Source: Microcaldota archaeon (GTDB lineage: Archaea > Micrarchaeota > Micrarchaeia > Micrarchaeales > Micrarchaeaceae). Taken from it: a stretch of 64,000 bases of DNA. This document shows, piece by piece, positions 1-8,632 of the stretch (the stretch's first letter is position 1; each line of letters begins with the position of its first letter). The stretch lies in the NCBI GenBank assembly GCA_021798935.1, contig JAJZBL010000003.1, forward strand, positions 1 to 64,000, in the 5' to 3' direction. Position numbers and translations under genes: made by a program. The notes under the pieces were generated by a model. The model saw only the letters and a program-made list of their open reading frames with translations, was not told the DNA's origin and made no database searches.

Positions 1-191
1 CTGTTGGCAGTTACTGAGCTGCTTGTTGAGAATCCCTGCAATATAAGTGCTCCTACTGATCCGACTATCGCAATCAAGACGAATGCGACTACTGCTGGCA
101 GCAAATCCTGCAACCCTGCAGCGAGCCTTCTCTTAGGTACCACTTTGGATTCTTTTGGCTTTTCTTTGGAAATCTGTTTTGTCTTTTCCAT
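1..191 (-). CDS. Pilin-like membrane-anchored protein, N-terminal part only
   Basis: Only the first 63 codons lie inside the window; the gene runs off the left edge. It starts with ATG at 191 on the minus strand. About 30 charged residues (KTKQISKEKPKESK, then PKRR) are followed by a hydrophobic segment reading roughly AVVAFVLIAIVGSVGALIL. That layout, a basic stretch and then one membrane helix near the N-terminus, resembles archaeal pilin-like or secreted surface proteins. The basic leader is longer than in a classical class III signal peptide, so it could instead be an ordinary single-pass membrane protein. The family is not recognised. Confidence 0.5.
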   Translation of the reverse strand, partial: MEKTKQISKEKPKESKVVPKRRLAAGLQDLLPAVVAFVLIAIVGSVGALILQGFSTSSSVTAN

Positions 192-238
192 GTAATTCAA
201 TTTGATTGGGATACGATAGGTTTATAAAATAGGCAGTT

Positions 239-268
239 TTTTATTATAATTCGGGAATTATAATAAAA
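239..268. repeat. Perfect 14-bp-arm inverted repeat (possible terminator)
   Basis: Positions 239-252 and 255-268 are exact reverse complements separated by GG. The repeat contains the stop codon of the truncated permease gene (244-246). A stem followed by T-rich sequence could end transcription of the minus-strand genes, or could mark a rearrangement endpoint where the permease was cut off. The function is inferred; the symmetry is directly visible. Confidence 0.6.
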
Positions 269-642
269 TTGCTATCATTGTATATCGGCGGTGAAGCGAT
301 TAGTTTATAGGCAGTCCCTAGTGAGGCAACTAAACCCCACCCACTATGTATTATACTATGTAGCACGTCAATAAGCCTTCTTAGAAGACCTGTTTCCCTG
401 TACATGACGCCGAATATCATACCTGTCCATATTACTCCAAATATGGAATAGGTATCAAAAGTTCCCCATATAGATGCATCTACTATCCTTGCGGAAGGAT
501 AAAAAATTACCACCATTGCAAGCTCAATTATAAATCCAACAAATGCGGATTTTAACGCATCTAACTTTAAAAATATGAAAGATATGAACAGGGCAATCAA
601 TGGTATTACCAAAGATACCGCACCGATAATCAAAGAATCCAT
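244..642 (-). pseudogene. Truncated L-lactate permease (LctP family) remnant
   Basis: The 132-residue product has three to four hydrophobic segments. Its central part (SIFGVIWTGMIFGVMYRETG) resembles the N-terminal quarter of LctP-family lactate/glycolate permeases, where an xIxxxxxFxYxxTxxTG pattern follows the first helices. Full-length permeases are about 500-600 residues; this frame ends after about a quarter of that, inside a 30-bp inverted repeat, and no continuation is found before the next gene at 191. A transporter this short is unlikely to work alone. It lies 58 bp downstream of the UbiD gene on the same strand. It could instead be a small unrelated membrane protein. Confidence 0.5.
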
Positions 643-700
643 TCTATCAACTAGTATTCTATTTAAACAGCAATACTTTAAATACCTATATATTTTTAGT

Positions 701-2074
701 TTATTTTTTTACAAGTTCAGGCAAATCAAAGTCACGCCATCCAGGCACATCTGCAACTTCTGGATAGCTTACTCCAACAGGTATAGTTGCGTCTATGCCC
801 ACAGCTGTTTTTGTGTCTGTAACTGCTTCGGTCCTTCCTTCATGCGATGACGGATCCAATGGCACACGCTGCGTATCTGGTATAGTAAAGATATCACGAT
901 CTGCTTTTACCCTAAATGAAAGCGCCCACATGACATCATTCATGTCGCGTACGTTGATATCAGGATCAACTGCTATTACATATTTAGGTGCCAAGAAAGA
1001 ACCAAGCAAATATAATATTGCTTGTTTGGATTGGCCTGCAAACTGGGGCTTAATCGAGAATACCACTACTGCCTGTACACCTCCGAACGCAGGTATTGTA
1101 AGATCATTGACAGTAGGAAACTTTGACTTTATATCGCTTAATAGTGCTGCTTCAAACGGTATCTGCTTTAATACATGATTCTCTGTGATAGGTGAAGGTT
1201 TACCTGTAAGCAATCCCTGCATTATTGGATTCTTTCTTTGTGTAATCGCCTTTACAACCGCTATTGGTTTCTGGCTTGACGGTGTATAATAACCAGTATA
1301 TTCTCCAAGTGGACCTTCATTAACAGTTTTACTATAATCGATTTCAAGCTCAAGGATCATTTCTGCTCTTGCAGGCACAAGCAGGTCTATGGTTTTTGCA
1401 TGTGCAACTTGTAAGGGTTCTCCATAAAGTCCTCCTGCAACCTCATAATCATCAGGATTACTACTTTTTGCTTGTGCTGCAAAGCCAAGTGCAGGTTCAT
1501 ATCCTAAGACTATTGCTGCCTCACACTTTAGACCTTTTGCTTTTGCCTTCTGTATATTTATGCCAAACCTATGAAAGGGTTGAGCAAGAAATGAAAGCTT
1601 ATTTCCGCCGAGCAACATATATCTATAATGACCCATATCATATACTCCGGTTTCCGGATCTTTACTTATGGTTATTCCAGCTGTTATATATCTTCCACCA
1701 TCATCAGGACTATATTTTGGTATTGGCAATTTTTCAAGATCTATATTACTTGTTATAACCTCTTCTTGGCATTCTGGATTATCAACCACCTTGGGTTTAA
1801 TTGGATTTGCCAATCCATGACTTAACTTCTCAGGGAGTTTATCAACAGTAGTATCAAAATATATTGCAGCTTTATCTCTTGAGGTAAACAAGTCTGCAAC
1901 AAATGGCATTTTTGTATCTCCGGGATTATTTATTAATATTGTAGGCTGTTTTGGATCATGATAAGCTTTCATCAAAACTTTGCCTATATCATCAAGATTT
2001 ATTTTTCTATCTATGTGAACTATCTCATTTTTCTTATCCAATGTATTAAGTGCTTCACGAAGATCTGGTATCAT
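701..2074 (-). CDS. UbiD-family (prenylated-FMN) decarboxylase
   Basis: 457 residues, the usual size for UbiD-type decarboxylases. Visible family landmarks are the GHYRYMLLGGNKLSF region, the EIDYSKTVNEGPLGEYTGYY segment that carries the acidic catalytic residues, and the C-terminal DPDINVRDMNDVMWAL segment. These enzymes decarboxylate unsaturated or aromatic acids using prenyl-FMN made by a UbiX partner, which is not in this window. In archaea one UbiD homologue is trans-anhydromevalonate-5-phosphate decarboxylase of the modified mevalonate pathway. The presence of an HMG-CoA-synthase-like operon 23 kb away makes that role worth testing, but the sequence alone does not fix the substrate. The start ATG is at 2074. 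Confidence 0.85.
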   Translation of the reverse strand: MIPDLREALNTLDKKNEIVHIDRKINLDDIGKVLMKAYHDPKQPTILINNPGDTKMPFVADLFTSRDKAAIYFDTTVDKLPEKLSHGLANPIKPKVVDNPECQEEVITSNIDLEKLPIPKYSPDDGGRYITAGITISKDPETGVYDMGHYRYMLLGGNKLSFLAQPFHRFGINIQKAKAKGLKCEAAIVLGYEPALGFAAQAKSSNPDDYEVAGGLYGEPLQVAHAKTIDLLVPARAEMILELEIDYSKTVNEGPLGEYTGYYTPSSQKPIAVVKAITQRKNPIMQGLLTGKPSPITENHVLKQIPFEAALLSDIKSKFPTVNDLTIPAFGGVQAVVVFSIKPQFAGQSKQAILYLLGSFLAPKYVIAVDPDINVRDMNDVMWALSFRVKADRDIFTIPDTQRVPLDPSSHEGRTEAVTDTKTAVGIDATIPVGVSYPEVADVPGWRDFDLPELVKK

Positions 2075-2423
2075 CTAACCACAGTATAAAATAGTCTAAA
2101 ACGCGTAAATAGATATTGCAATAATTTATTTACTAAAAGGAAACTTTACCTAATTTCGATAAACAATAAGAGCGAATAGAGAACCTATTTATAATATTAT
2201 CATATTTACCAAATAGTTACTTTCGATAATTTTTAGTAGATAGGCTAATCGTTTATTTTTTTATCTACGCCATTCCAAATTTTTTGGCTATTTAGAGATT
2301 AGTTGTGGCTTTAATTATTAGTTTGAAGTCTAAAAATTTATTTGATTTATTTATTTTAATATAAGGCAATCTTATACAAAAGCAATTTATATATTTTTGT
2401 CATTGGATTTAGGAGGAGATAAG
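2075..2423. other. AT-rich intergenic region with a promoter for the gene at 2424
   Basis: About 350 bp between divergent genes. A TATA-like stretch (tttatata, about 2386-2393) lies some 30-38 bp upstream of the ATG at 2424. A strong AGGAGG ribosome-binding site occupies 2411-2416. The remainder is T/A-rich. I see no convincing small gene, tRNA or large repeat in it. Confidence 0.45.
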
Positions 2424-3059
2424 ATGGATGTGGATATCTTTGGTAGGAATCATTTTGAAAATGAGATGAAGTTAGTTAAGCGTAATACTGAAATAGTTAA
2501 AGTTATCACAATGGATGAAGCTATAGCTAAATTAGAAGGCCTCTACGATAATATAATAATTCCTAAATATGAGGAAAACCAAAGAAGTATTACCGAGAAC
2601 AAAAATAAATTGGATTTTGCACTTGAAACTGACAATAATATCTTAGAAGCTGAAGATGATCTAAGAGCAAACGCTAAAACTATGGACAAAAATGAGTTTA
2701 TGGAGAGGTTTAATGCTTTTGAAAGGACACTTAATCGTGATAGAGCTTTAGTAATGGCAGGGAGAATGGAGATTGATGTTGCTAAAAATAGAATAGATTG
2801 GCTTACAGTGTTTTTTGCAAATTCTGTATATGATAGCTACCTCAAAGTTTCACCTAATGAGAAAGCCGATATGGTTCTTGACGTTATAAACAGGCTTTCT
2901 ATCGGAGAGGTGTACCAGGATAAAACGAGGAGAGAGTTCACCGAATCTATAATTGAGGAGATAGCACTGAGAATGAAGAAAGACAAAGACTTGTACAGGA
3001 GGATAAATGAGATCAGGGAACAGAATATGCATTACACGGGTATGTTGAGGCAGGACTAA
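2424..3059 (+). CDS. Hypothetical helical protein with coiled-coil character
   Basis: 211 residues, almost entirely charged and helical, with heptad-like stretches through residues 30-130. There is no signal peptide, membrane segment or recognisable catalytic motif. The ATG at 2424 is chosen over an in-frame TTG at 2397 because AGGAGG sits 7 bp upstream of it, one of the strongest Shine-Dalgarno sequences in the window. It is a single-gene unit facing the methyltransferase at 3180. I do not recognise the family; a structural or scaffold protein is possible. Confidence 0.75.
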   Translation: MDVDIFGRNHFENEMKLVKRNTEIVKVITMDEAIAKLEGLYDNIIIPKYEENQRSITENKNKLDFALETDNNILEAEDDLRANAKTMDKNEFMERFNAFERTLNRDRALVMAGRMEIDVAKNRIDWLTVFFANSVYDSYLKVSPNEKADMVLDVINRLSIGEVYQDKTRREFTESIIEEIALRMKKDKDLYRRINEIREQNMHYTGMLRQD

Positions 3060-3179
3060 AATTCTGGGAAATTTTCTTATTTTATTCAGGGTTAGTCTTC
3101 ATTACACTAGGCGAATCATGAAGATTTATCCCCATATTGCTAAATACAATGATTTAGTTATAATAATTTATTGATATTT

Positions 3180-4046
3180 TTATTTTGTTGCTATAAGGCC
3201 TCTGTATCCTTCAGTTACCCTGCTGAATCCTGCTGCTTGAAGCTTCCTTTTGGTGCTCCTGTATATGCTTATATTTCCACTTCCTTTAGTGCCAATGAAG
3301 TGGTAAAGCTTACCATTGGGCTTAAGTATACGGTAAAGTTCAGAGTAGAAAGATTCGGAGTATAAATATTCGAATTTATTGAAATTAGGAGGATCGTGAA
3401 GTATTCCATCAAAGCTTGATGCTTTCACTGTTGAAACAAACTTTGATACATCTTCATTATGTAGATTTACGGATTTGCATGCAAATGCTTCCTTAGACCA
3501 AGGATTTAGTTCAGCTATCTCTATTACTTCAGGAGATATCTCGCAGGCAACCACTTCTTTAATGTTTTTATTCTTCGCAAGCTGTATAGTTGAGTAGCCA
3601 AGCCCAAAGCAGGTTTCAAGTACAGTACCTGATATACCATTTAGCATCTTTGCTTTCTCAAATGCCTCTTCAGTTGGCTTTGACACCCTTATCGCATGCA
3701 TATAGCTTCCATTAATGAATAAAGTTGGAGGGTAATCGATTTTTGGCTCGTATAGCTTCAAAACACCATATTCATCGCTGAAGCTATAAATCCAGACTGG
3801 CTCGTTATCTTTTATCAAGAAACAATCATTTATTGATCTCTTCTTAATTAGCCTTCTAATATCATTTAGGTCCAAACTCTCATTGTATTCAGGAAAAGTT
3901 GCCTTTTCATTGTTTAACTTAAACTCTGTTTTTGAGATTCCAAAATCTAGGCTTATAACTCCTTTTTCTTCTCCTTCATCTGCTTTTTCCATTATCTCTT
4001 TTAGATGATATCCCGATAATACAGAAATTTTATTATTTTCAAGCAT
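3180..4046 (-). CDS. Archaeal SAM-dependent methyltransferase (COG2521-like)
   Basis: 288 residues. The C-terminal half is a class I Rossmann methyltransferase: motif I reads VLETCFGLGYSTIQLA, an acidic residue ends the next strand (VVACEIS), and DGILHDPPNF is the motif IV DPP box. The combination of 'GLGYS', 'LNPWSKEAF', 'HDPPNF' and 'YSELYRILKPNGKLYHF' matches the archaeal predicted methyltransferases of COG2521, whose substrate is unknown. The first 110 residues form a separate N-terminal domain. The gene ends 18 bp from the end of the GH15 gene on the same strand, so the two may be cotranscribed. The target (nucleic acid, protein or polyamine) cannot be told. Confidence 0.8.
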   Translation of the reverse strand: MLENNKISVLSGYHLKEIMEKADEGEEKGVISLDFGISKTEFKLNNEKATFPEYNESLDLNDIRRLIKKRSINDCFLIKDNEPVWIYSFSDEYGVLKLYEPKIDYPPTLFINGSYMHAIRVSKPTEEAFEKAKMLNGISGTVLETCFGLGYSTIQLAKNKNIKEVVACEISPEVIEIAELNPWSKEAFACKSVNLHNEDVSKFVSTVKASSFDGILHDPPNFNKFEYLYSESFYSELYRILKPNGKLYHFIGTKGSGNISIYRSTKRKLQAAGFSRVTEGYRGLIATK

Positions 4047-4064
4047 TTTAAGACACTTAATAGA

Positions 4065-5819
4065 TTATTTTTTATCGAATAAGGAGGTGATTGTATTTAT
4101 CAATGCTGTATGCGAATATGCTTGGGGGAAATTTCCTAATAGCTCGCCGGTTTCCATGTCTATGTCCTCTGAAAGCAGCCCCATGTGGTTTTGGAATGCA
4201 ATCGCTTTGTTTAACAGGTCTATCGCTTCATCCTTATCACCTATATGATATAAGGCATTTATGAGCCAGAATGAGCATGCAATAAAAGCGCTCTTTGGAG
4301 TACCAAATTCATCTTTGTCCTTATACCTCATCACAAAAGGGCCATTTGACAGCTTATTCTTTATTGCCTTTATAGTGCTAACCATCTTATTATTATTCCA
4401 CCGTATAATGCCGAATGAAGGCATAAGAAGCAAGCTTGCATCGAGGCTGCTTGAGCCATAATATTGGGTAAATGCCTGCACTCTTTTATTCCATCCATGT
4501 CTCATTATGTTGCCCTTTATCTTTTTCCTCTCCTTTGACCATCTCTCTATTACATCATTATGGCCAAGCTTTCTGGCAAGCTTTATCCCTCTGTCTACCG
4601 CTACCCAGCACATTACCTTTGAAAAAGTATAATGCCTATTGGTTCCTCTGAATTCCCATATGCTGTGGTCTGTTTTCCTCCACTCCCTAATAGAAGTTTC
4701 CACAAAGCTGAAGATTAGATCCCAGCTTATCTCTCCTATTTTAGGGCTTGTGTTTTCTTTTAAATAGAAAAGGTAAATAGAATTTAGCAATTCCCCTATT
4801 ATATCAGTCTGGCGCTGCTTGGCTGCTTTATTGCCTATGCGTACAGGCTTTGAATTTTCATATCCCTCTAGATTATCCAGTTTTTCTTCGTGAATATATT
4901 CCCCTCCACTTACCTTGAACAGCGATTGCAGGCTCATTCCATATTCTGCATAAATTGAATTCAGCCATCTTATGAAACTATAAGCTTGGTCAATCAATCC
5001 AAGCTTTATAAGGGCTTCTACAGTAAATGAAGAGTCGCGCACCCATGAATACCTATAATCCCAGTTCCTGACAGACCCTTTTATTTCTGGTATAGATGTA
5101 GTTCCAGCGGCTACTATCGCTCCAGTATCCTCATATGTCAATAGGCAGAGTGCTAACGCAGAGCGCACTTTCAGATGCCTGTACTCCTTTCCGCCCTTTA
5201 TCCTTTTAGACCAATTTCTCCAGTAAGTTATTGTGTTTTCCATCTCCTGCATTATATATGAAATATCTGTTGTGTATTTGAGCTTGTTGTATGCAATCAA
5301 TAAGTAGCTGTTTTCTGGCAATTCAATTTCCTTATTGTCCAGTATATTGTTCAACTCTAAATTTGAATATAGATATAGTGATGTATTTTTGTATGAGAAT
5401 ATTATCTTATTGCTGTCTATCTGCTTATCTGGGACATATTTATTGTATTCCATCTTTGGATCTATTAAAACTTTTATGATTGGATTGCCACGCTTTCTTA
5501 CAATTACCCTATGAATCTCAGAATTTCTAAGTATTACATTTCCTTTATTGTAATATGGAAAGTAATCTATAACATCAAATTCTGCTGTTTCACTGCTGAA
5601 ATTGGTTTTAATGACATTCGTATCCTCTATATATTCTTGCTTTATCTCGTATTCGCCTACAGGAATTATCCGAAAGCTTCCTCCTTTTTCCGTATCAAGA
5701 ATCTTTGAGAATACTGAAGGAGAATCAAATCTTGGGAGGCAAAGCCAATCTATAGATGTATTCTTTTTTACAAGAGCCAATGTCCTGCAATTTCCTATAA
5801 CCCCATAATCTAAAACCAA
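4065..5819 (-). CDS. GH15 family trehalase/glucoamylase
   Basis: 584 residues, with a beta-rich N-terminal domain (about 1-210) and an (alpha/alpha)6 barrel. Family GH15 hallmarks are visible: YGVIGNCRTLALV near the start, RNWDYRYSWVRDSSFTVEAL, EGYENSKPVRIGNKAAKQ with nearby acidic residues, and GLLSEDIDMETGELLGNFPQ, which should carry the catalytic base. Thermoplasmatales homologues of this length include characterised trehalases, so trehalose or alpha-glucan hydrolysis to glucose is expected. No signal peptide is seen, so it acts in the cytoplasm. The start is TTG, because the conserved N-terminus begins right there. The product glucose would feed the neighbouring Entner-Doudoroff genes. 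Confidence 0.88.
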   Translation of the reverse strand: MVLDYGVIGNCRTLALVKKNTSIDWLCLPRFDSPSVFSKILDTEKGGSFRIIPVGEYEIKQEYIEDTNVIKTNFSSETAEFDVIDYFPYYNKGNVILRNSEIHRVIVRKRGNPIIKVLIDPKMEYNKYVPDKQIDSNKIIFSYKNTSLYLYSNLELNNILDNKEIELPENSYLLIAYNKLKYTTDISYIMQEMENTITYWRNWSKRIKGGKEYRHLKVRSALALCLLTYEDTGAIVAAGTTSIPEIKGSVRNWDYRYSWVRDSSFTVEALIKLGLIDQAYSFIRWLNSIYAEYGMSLQSLFKVSGGEYIHEEKLDNLEGYENSKPVRIGNKAAKQRQTDIIGELLNSIYLFYLKENTSPKIGEISWDLIFSFVETSIREWRKTDHSIWEFRGTNRHYTFSKVMCWVAVDRGIKLARKLGHNDVIERWSKERKKIKGNIMRHGWNKRVQAFTQYYGSSSLDASLLLMPSFGIIRWNNNKMVSTIKAIKNKLSNGPFVMRYKDKDEFGTPKSAFIACSFWLINALYHIGDKDEAIDLLNKAIAFQNHMGLLSEDIDMETGELLGNFPQAYSHTALINTITSLFDKK

Positions 5820-5898
5820 GCTAATCCCTTTATCTTCCTACGTTGTTTTGGGAGATAATTATTTAATCTTTGAACTTTTATAGACAATTGTTGAGTAA

Positions 5899-6510
5899 AT
5901 GAAAATTTATGATATCTCCATGGTTATAGAAGAAGGTATGCTTGTATATCCAGGAGATCCTAAATTGCATATTTACAGGCACTCGAGCATCCCAAAAAGC
6001 AAAACTAATGTGTCACTTATACATATGGGAAGCCATACCGGTACCCACGTTGATGCTGAAAGGCATATTAAAAAAGGAGGCAAAACTGCAGATATGATTC
6101 CTGTTGACACCTTCTATGGCAGATGCAAAGTTCTGGATCTTACAAAAGCAGGCAATTCCATAGGTGAAAAAGAGCTTAAAAAATTCAAAATAAGCAAAGG
6201 TGACATAATACTGCTGAAGACTAATAATTCGATGAAGCAGTATCATACTTTCCGGAAGGATTTTGCACATTTGACAGAAGAGGGAGCAAGATATCTTATC
6301 TCAAAAGGAATCAAGACTTTAGGGATTGATTACTTAAGCATAAAGAAGTTCAATGCTGATGACATAGTGCATCAGCTCACAATAGAAAATATGACACTTT
6401 TTGAGGGTATATATCTCAAGGGTGTGCCTGCTGGAACTTATACGTTTGTTGGCTTGCCACTCAAGATAAAGTGCGATGGTGGCCCAGCAAGGGCAATATT
6501 GATAGGGTAA
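5899..6510 (+). CDS. Cyclase-family metal-dependent hydrolase (PF04199, KynB-like)
   Basis: 203 residues, full length for the family that includes kynurenine formamidase and isatin hydrolase. The metal-binding motif HTGTHVDAERH is at about residues 49-59, and the family's closing segment (GVPAGTYTFVGLPLKI, then GGPARAILI) is intact. It precedes glucose dehydrogenase by 15 bp on the same strand and should be cotranscribed with it. Kynurenine metabolism genes are not seen nearby. Family members hydrolyse amides and esters using Mn or Zn, so a role on the gluconolactone made by the dehydrogenase is a reasonable guess, not a demonstrated function. Confidence 0.85.
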   Translation: MKIYDISMVIEEGMLVYPGDPKLHIYRHSSIPKSKTNVSLIHMGSHTGTHVDAERHIKKGGKTADMIPVDTFYGRCKVLDLTKAGNSIGEKELKKFKISKGDIILLKTNNSMKQYHTFRKDFAHLTEEGARYLISKGIKTLGIDYLSIKKFNADDIVHQLTIENMTLFEGIYLKGVPAGTYTFVGLPLKIKCDGGPARAILIG

Positions 6511-6525
6511 TTTTATGGTGATTTT

Positions 6526-7596
6526 ATGAAAGCGATAACTATAGTACCAAAAGTAAAAGGAAGCTTATCTGTAAGGGATGTAGATAAGCCAATGATAAAC
6601 AGCAATGAGGTATTGGTCAAAGTCGTAGAAGTTGGAATGGATGGAACAGATAAGGAGATTGGGGAGGGATTATATGGGGAAGCACCAGAAGGAAGCGAAT
6701 TCCTTATAATTGGCCATGAGGCTATAGGAATTGTTGATGAAGTTGGCAGCAATGTCAAAGATTTCAAAAAAGGGGATATAGTAGTTGCCACTGTTAGAAG
6801 GCCGGACAACTGCATCAATTGCATTAATGGAGAATCTGATATGTGCCTAACAGGAAATTACACGGAAAGAGGCATAAAGGGTGCACATGGATATATGACT
6901 GAATATTACAAGGATGTGCCGGATTTCCTTGTCAAGATACCAGATGCGATAAAGAATGTTGGAGTGATGCTTGAGCCTTTCAGCATAACTGAAAAGGCAA
7001 TATCGCAGATATTTGCAATTCAAAAGCGTATGATATGGAAGCCACAGACCGCTGTTGTGCTTGGAACTGGATCAATAGGTCTTTTTGGGGCAATGCAGCT
7101 TAGGCTCAGGGGAATAGATGTATTCTCTGTTGATAGGTCGGATCCAAGTAGCATAAAGAAGGAGATATATGATGCATTCGGCATAAAGCACATAAATTCT
7201 TCAGAGAAAGGACTTGATGCTTTGCCTAAGGAAATTGGCAAGAATATTGATATTATCATAGAGGCAACTGGAAATCCAGATTCTGTTAAGGCATCCTTGG
7301 AAATTATAGGCATAAATGGAGTTGACTGCCTGCTGAGTGTCACAGGAGGCACTTCAATGAAGGATATCGATATAGCAAAGTTGGGGTATGATCTTGTGCT
7401 AAACAACAAGATTGTATTCGGAAGTGTTAATTCTAATAGAGGGCACTTTGAGATGGGAGTCGAGGACATGATAAAGATACAGGAGGAGTATGAAAATATA
7501 TTGGAAAAACTGATAACAAGGTTTCCTATAAGTGATTTCAAATCCTATGAAATACTCGATGATAAATCCAGGATAAAGAATGTATTTGTAATGTAA
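6526..7596 (+). CDS. gdh: Glucose 1-dehydrogenase, zinc MDR family
   Basis: 356 residues, medium-chain dehydrogenase with the archaeal glucose dehydrogenase pattern: GHEAIGIVDE around residues 63-72, RRPDNCINC at 91-99, GAHGYMTEY, and the Rossmann motif VLGTGSIGLFGAM. It oxidises glucose (and probably galactose) to the lactone, the first step of the non-phosphorylative Entner-Doudoroff route. The usual catalytic zinc ligand Cys of the GICGTD motif is Asp39 here (VGMDGTD), as known in haloarchaeal glucose dehydrogenases. Three Cys of the structural zinc site (96, 99, 107) are seen. The ATG at 6526 is 15 bp after the cyclase-family gene. Confidence 0.88.
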   Translation: MKAITIVPKVKGSLSVRDVDKPMINSNEVLVKVVEVGMDGTDKEIGEGLYGEAPEGSEFLIIGHEAIGIVDEVGSNVKDFKKGDIVVATVRRPDNCINCINGESDMCLTGNYTERGIKGAHGYMTEYYKDVPDFLVKIPDAIKNVGVMLEPFSITEKAISQIFAIQKRMIWKPQTAVVLGTGSIGLFGAMQLRLRGIDVFSVDRSDPSSIKKEIYDAFGIKHINSSEKGLDALPKEIGKNIDIIIEATGNPDSVKASLEIIGINGVDCLLSVTGGTSMKDIDIAKLGYDLVLNNKIVFGSVNSNRGHFEMGVEDMIKIQEEYENILEKLITRFPISDFKSYEILDDKSRIKNVFVM

Positions 7597-7617
7597 GCAT
7601 AATTGCAAGCAGCAATT

Positions 7618-8511
7618 TTAGAGCAAGCTGCTAAGTTTCTTTGAGAGGAAGCTTATCTCTTTTTTGCTTATATTGCCAAAAAGATCAGGCTCATCACTTA
7701 TTGCAGCCTTTTTTATTATTTTATAGAACATTGCGTTGTATACTGCAGGGAACTCATAGGGCTCAAGGATATGGTATATGCTTGACAGCTGCTTGTGCAG
7801 CTTTATGCACTTGGTATACTCCTTGCGGTTATATGACTGATAAAGCTTTTCCGCAATATCTGTAAAATTCGTCGTGCCGCATACTCCTCCAGATGCTCCA
7901 AGCTCAAGTGAAGGCAGCAGAAGGTGATCATATCCCTGGAATATAAGAAAGTCCGTGTCTGTATAGTATATTAGTTTCTGGAACTGGTCAAAATCCGTAT
8001 TGGTTGACTTTATCCCTTCTAAATTGCTATTTTCCTCTGCAAGCTTCGCAACAGTCTCAGCTTCTATATTGTTGCCTGTAAGAGACGGTATATTGTATAT
8101 TAAAACTTCAGAATCTAGCTTGCTCAATAGTTCTGAGTAATAGGCGTGCATCTGCCTCTGATCTTCTTTTAAGTAATAAGGAGTCACTATTACAAGTTTG
8201 TCAGCTCCTAATTCAATTGAGTATTTTCCCATCCTTATGGTTTCATCTATTGAATCTCTCCCAATTCCTACGAATGTGGCTAGATGCTCATCCTTTGCGT
8301 ACGCTAAGTACTGCTTTATTAGCTCCTTGTGCTCACTTAGACTCAACATCGGAGTATTGCCCGTAGAACCTGCGATAAATGCACCTTTTGCCCCAGATTT
8401 CTTAAGGAATTGCATCAATGATTTTGCAGCATCCGAATCTATTGAACCATGCCTTGAAAGCGTGACAGTAGGAGTAACCATCCCATATTTCCTGTGCTGA
8501 TTTAACATCAT
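7618..8511 (-). CDS. kdgA: 2-keto-3-deoxygluconate aldolase (DapA/NAL superfamily)
   Basis: About 297 residues from the chosen ATG, matching the 294-residue archaeal KDG aldolases. Family motifs are GSTGNTPMLS, the conserved Tyr in LIYNIPSLTGN and the Schiff-base Lys in GIKST. It cleaves 2-keto-3-deoxygluconate to pyruvate and glyceraldehyde, and is placed here by its neighbours: glucose dehydrogenase, gluconate dehydratase and aldehyde dehydrogenase. The frame stays open upstream to 8553, and ATGs at 8520, 8511 and 8508 are all possible; a GGTGG just upstream favours the last two. A dihydrodipicolinate synthase reading is less likely because no lysine genes are nearby. Confidence 0.85.
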   Translation of the reverse strand: MMLNQHRKYGMVTPTVTLSRHGSIDSDAAKSLMQFLKKSGAKGAFIAGSTGNTPMLSLSEHKELIKQYLAYAKDEHLATFVGIGRDSIDETIRMGKYSIELGADKLVIVTPYYLKEDQRQMHAYYSELLSKLDSEVLIYNIPSLTGNNIEAETVAKLAEENSNLEGIKSTNTDFDQFQKLIYYTDTDFLIFQGYDHLLLPSLELGASGGVCGTTNFTDIAEKLYQSYNRKEYTKCIKLHKQLSSIYHILEPYEFPAVYNAMFYKIIKKAAISDEPDLFGNISKKEISFLSKKLSSLL

Positions 8512-8632
8512 ATCCACCATATGCTTTTTCAGAAAAAGCAGCCATTGCCGCAAATTCCAATTGATTACAAACTTTACTTTATTGAAAAATTATTTATAGT
8601 TTAGGTACAGAGCTAGTAATAATGGTGGATTG

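Noticed and set aside
795..1178. Long plus-strand reading frame opposite the UbiD gene
   Set aside because: Antisense shadow of a clear coding region, without its own start signal or family pattern. The same applies to the long frames opposite glucose dehydrogenase, PolB, the HerA-like ATPase, the SpoIIM-like gene and malic enzyme.
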